Source: Methanobacteriota archaeon (lineage in GTDB: Archaea > Thermoplasmatota > Poseidoniia > Poseidoniales > Thalassarchaeaceae). Taken from it: a stretch of DNA of 7,903 nt. Below are positions 5,466-7,903 of the stretch, one piece after another. Positions within the stretch are counted from its first letter, which is position 1; each line of letters starts with the position of its first letter. The DNA is taken from positions 1-7,903 of the forward strand of contig JACNFL010000195.1 of assembly GCA_014384685.1 (NCBI GenBank), written 5' to 3'. A model generated the notes under the pieces. That model was not told where the DNA came from. It worked only from the letters and a program-made list of their open reading frames with translations, and did not search any database. The position numbers were made by a program, and so were the translations under genes.

Positions 5466-7903
5466 CTAAAGCGCCTTTTTCAGGAATTTTCCTGTAAAAG
5501 AATTCTTGTTATTAGCTATTTCTTCAGGGGTACCAATTGCAACAACGTCGCCACCGCCATCGCCACCATCTGGCCCTAAATCTATCACCCAGTCTGCACT
5601 TTTAATTACATCAAGATGGTGTTCAATTACAATAATTGTGTGGCCGTTTGAGCGAATTCTCAACAAAACCTCAATTAATTGTTCAACATCTGATAAAGCA
5701 AGACCTGTTGTTGGCTCATCAAGAATGTAGACGGTATGACGGGTTGTGGGGCGGTGTAATTGAGTTGCTAATTTGACTCTTTGTGCTTCCCCACCAGAGA
5801 GCGTTGTTGCTGGTTGACCAAGACGAATGTAACCTAAACCCACGTCTTGTATTGTTTTCAGAATCCGATGTAGTTTTTTGTGACTTTCAAAAAATTGACA
5901 CGCTTCATGAACTGTCATATCAAGTATGTCTGCGATGCTCTTCTGTTTCCAAGTTACTTCTAGTGTTTCGCGAGTATATCTTGAACCTTCACAGACTTCA
6001 CAAGTCACCCACACATCAGCGAGGAAATGCATTTCCATTTTCACTGAGCCTGCACCTGAACAAGATTCGCATCTACCACCTCTTACATTGAAGGAAAATT
6101 GTCCTGGTTTGTAACCACGTTCTTTCGCCAATGGTGTAGCGGCAAACAATTTACGGATTTCATCAAACCCCTTCGTATAAGTCACTGTATTTGATCGTGG
6201 TGTTCGTCCAATGGGGGATTGGTCAATGACAATCACTTTGTCAATATCATCAAAACCAGATACGCTCCCATGTTTACTAGGTGTGCTATCACTCCCATTC
6301 AATTCACGTAATAATACTGGGGCGAGGATATCTGAAACTAAAGTTGACTTTCCTGAACCCGAAACCCCGGTGACTGCAACCATGCAACCAAGGGGAAAAT
6401 TAACGTCTATTTGACGCAAGTTATTTGCTTCAGCACCAACAATTTTCAACCACTCTCCATTTGGTTTTATTCTTGGAGTTGGTACAGCAATCTTTCTTCT
6501 ACCAGCAAGGAAAGCACCTGTCAAACTTTCTTCATGTTCAAGTAAATCTTCTATTGGGCCACTGACAAGTAACCGGCCCCCTTCACGACCAGCGCCGGGA
6601 CCTAGATCAACTAACCAATCTGCTTGCCGAAGTGTTTCTTCATCATGTTCAATCACAAGCAATGTGTTTCCTATTTCACACAATTCACGGAGTGTTGAGA
6701 GAAGGCGTTGATTATCACGTGCATGGAGTCCAATACTTGGTTCATCAAGAACATAAGTTACTCCAGTCAACCTCGTACCTATTTGGGAAGCAAGTCTAAT
6801 TCTTTGACTTTCACCACCCGAAAGAGTGTTTGAGCGGCGATCTAATGTGAGATAATCGAGGCCAACCAAAGCTAAGAATTGTATTCTTGATTCAATTTCT
6901 TTGAGAACTTCGCGAGCAATGAAAATATCCCTTTCGCCTAATTTTTCTGATTTGGAAACGGAACCACTTGTCGATGGTTCTCGAGCCAATTTAGCCCATA
7001 TTTCTTGATCAGAATTGCCAAGGCGCCATTGTTGTAATACTGCTAACGATTCTAACACAGTTGATTGGGAAAGTTCTGGTAATGATAACCCACCTACAGT
7101 AACCGCTCTTACAGCTGGATTCAATTTTTGGCCAGCACAATCAGCACATGGTTGGTCAACCATGTATGATTGGAGGCGGTTACGATTGCGTTCACTATCT
7201 GTATCACGATAAGTACGCATTAACCGATTGAATACACCTTCCCAAGGTTTCACCATTTGGTAAACTGAGCCTTTTTCACTTTCAAATTTGAAGTTGATAT
7301 CTGTTGAACCTGAACCATTTAAGATGATGTCTTTTGCATCATCATCTAATTCAGAAAAAGGAATATTTGATTCAAAACCATATTTTTCAGCTACTTGACA
7401 CATCTGATTACGATACCAACCCGCCATCATTGATGATTGAAATGGCCTAACGCAACCACCTTCAAGAGAACGTTCTTCATTCATCAATAACTCATAGGAA
7501 AAGGCCCTATCAACACCCAATCCATGGCAAGATGTGCACGCCCCTAATGGGTTGTTAAAAGAAAAGATACGCGGGGACATTTCTGGCATGAATGAACCAT
7601 GAGTGGGACAAGCAAATTCTTCACTATAGGGGATTACTTCGCCTTTTTCAGTAGTTGATGATATTGAGCCGGTGGGTAATTCTTCACTATTTTTGCAACC
7701 TGAAATACTCTCAATAGCAACAGTCCCCCCACCAAGCCTCAAACCAGATTCAACCGCTTCTGTTAATCGTTGACGGTTTTCACGTGAAATTCTCAATCTA
7801 TCTACTCTAACATCTATATCATGGCGTAGATTTTTTTCTAATGTTGGTGGTTCTTCAAATTCTACTTCTCTACCATTCACCTTTCCAAACACAAATCCTT
7901 GTT
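5466..7903 (-). CDS. uvrA: Excinuclease ABC subunit UvrA, partial (N-terminus off window)
   Basis: UvrA is the dimeric ABC-type ATPase that finds DNA damage and loads UvrB in nucleotide excision repair. The reading frame is open to the window edge and continues upstream with QGFVFGKVNG, matching UvrA after its first Walker A, so the GTG at 7892 is internal. Counting from that GTG (808 residues), the first zinc module starts at Cys95-x2-His98 and Cys119-x2-Cys122, and CADC is at 249-252. The first ABC signature LSGGESQR is at 357-364, with Walker B YVLDEPS at 380-386. The second Walker A GVSGSGKST is at 509-517, the second zinc module at Cys608/Cys611 and Cys631/Cys634, the second signature LSGGEAQR at 698-705 and Walker B YILDEPT at 722-728. 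All visible catalytic motifs are intact. A Ser-rich insertion lies near 294-320. The first nucleotide-binding motif is not visible. purL lies downstream on the same strand. Confidence 0.97.
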   Translation of the reverse strand, partial: QGFVFGKVNGREVEFEEPPTLEKNLRHDIDVRVDRLRISRENRQRLTEAVESGLRLGGGTVAIESISGCKNSEELPTGSISSTTEKGEVIPYSEEFACPTHGSFMPEMSPRIFSFNNPLGACTSCHGLGVDRAFSYELLMNEERSLEGGCVRPFQSSMMAGWYRNQMCQVAEKYGFESNIPFSELDDDAKDIILNGSGSTDINFKFESEKGSVYQMVKPWEGVFNRLMRTYRDTDSERNRNRLQSYMVDQPCADCAGQKLNPAVRAVTVGGLSLPELSQSTVLESLAVLQQWRLGNSDQEIWAKLAREPSTSGSVSKSEKLGERDIFIAREVLKEIESRIQFLALVGLDYLTLDRRSNTLSGGESQRIRLASQIGTRLTGVTYVLDEPSIGLHARDNQRLLSTLRELCEIGNTLLVIEHDEETLRQADWLVDLGPGAGREGGRLLVSGPIEDLLEHEESLTGAFLAGRRKIAVPTPRIKPNGEWLKIVGAEANNLRQIDVNFPLGCMVAVTGVSGSGKSTLVSDILAPVLLRELNGSDSTPSKHGSVSGFDDIDKVIVIDQSPIGRTPRSNTVTYTKGFDEIRKLFAATPLAKERGYKPGQFSFNVRGGRCESCSGAGSVKMEMHFLADVWVTCEVCEGSRYTRETLEVTWKQKSIADILDMTVHEACQFFESHKKLHRILKTIQDVGLGYIRLGQPATTLSGGEAQRVKLATQLHRPTTRHTVYILDEPTTGLALSDVEQLIEVLLRIRSNGHTIIVIEHHLDVIKSADWVIDLGPDGGDGGGDVVAIGTPEEIANNKNSFTGKFLKKAL

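Noticed and set aside
7616..7624. First UvrA zinc module has Cys-x2-His (CPTH) instead of Cys-x2-Cys
   Set aside because: CPxHG is, as I recall, a normal variant in cyanobacterial and some other UvrA proteins, and His can ligate zinc. It is not evidence of a defect.
7890..7892. GTG at 7892 as a true uvrA start
   Set aside because: The frame stays open to the window edge and encodes conserved UvrA residues (QGF) upstream, and the first nucleotide-binding motif is missing. The gene is cut by the window edge.

Overview
The window most likely comes from a mesophilic marine euryarchaeon, probably Marine Group II (Candidatus Poseidoniales) or a close relative. This is an inference from gene families and signals, not from a marker gene. 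The clues are a metalloprotease of the archaeal MJ0611-like M50 type, a TATA-like element spaced for a leaderless start, GGAGGTG-type Shine-Dalgarno sites at internal operon genes, tight gene packing, and a bacterial-type UvrA of the kind found in mesophilic archaea.

Layout. Positions 1-754 (minus) hold the first 251 codons of an intramembrane M50/site-2-type protease that runs off the left edge. A 100-bp divergent intergenic region (755-854) with a G8 tract and a TATA-like element separates it from 855-1520 (plus), an unrecognised 221-residue protein with a four-cysteine zinc-ribbon-like N-terminus and a very acidic C-terminus. That gene converges on purQ with only 4 bp between the stop codons. 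purQ (1525-2343) and purL (2344-5385) are on the minus strand. They form a tight two-gene unit in which the purL stop TGA directly abuts the purQ ATG. An 80-bp gap containing a near-perfect palindrome separates purL from uvrA (5466 to beyond 7903, minus), whose N-terminal part lies outside the window.

Function. PurL and PurQ together make the FGAM synthase of step 4 of de novo purine synthesis. PurQ releases ammonia from glutamine and PurL uses it with ATP to convert FGAR to FGAM. PurL here carries a PurS-like N-terminal region, so the enzyme is a two-subunit PurSL+PurQ form rather than the three-gene PurS/PurQ/PurL set common in archaea. UvrA is the damage-sensing ATPase of nucleotide excision repair and has no obvious biochemical link to purine synthesis. 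All three may share transcription, or purLQ may have its own promoter in the gap.

I see no RNA genes, insertion sequences, CRISPR arrays or phage genes. Most of the window is ordinary housekeeping sequence. The points worth a second look are the purL architecture, the palindrome, the unrecognised zinc-ribbon protein, and the unclear third metal ligand of the protease.
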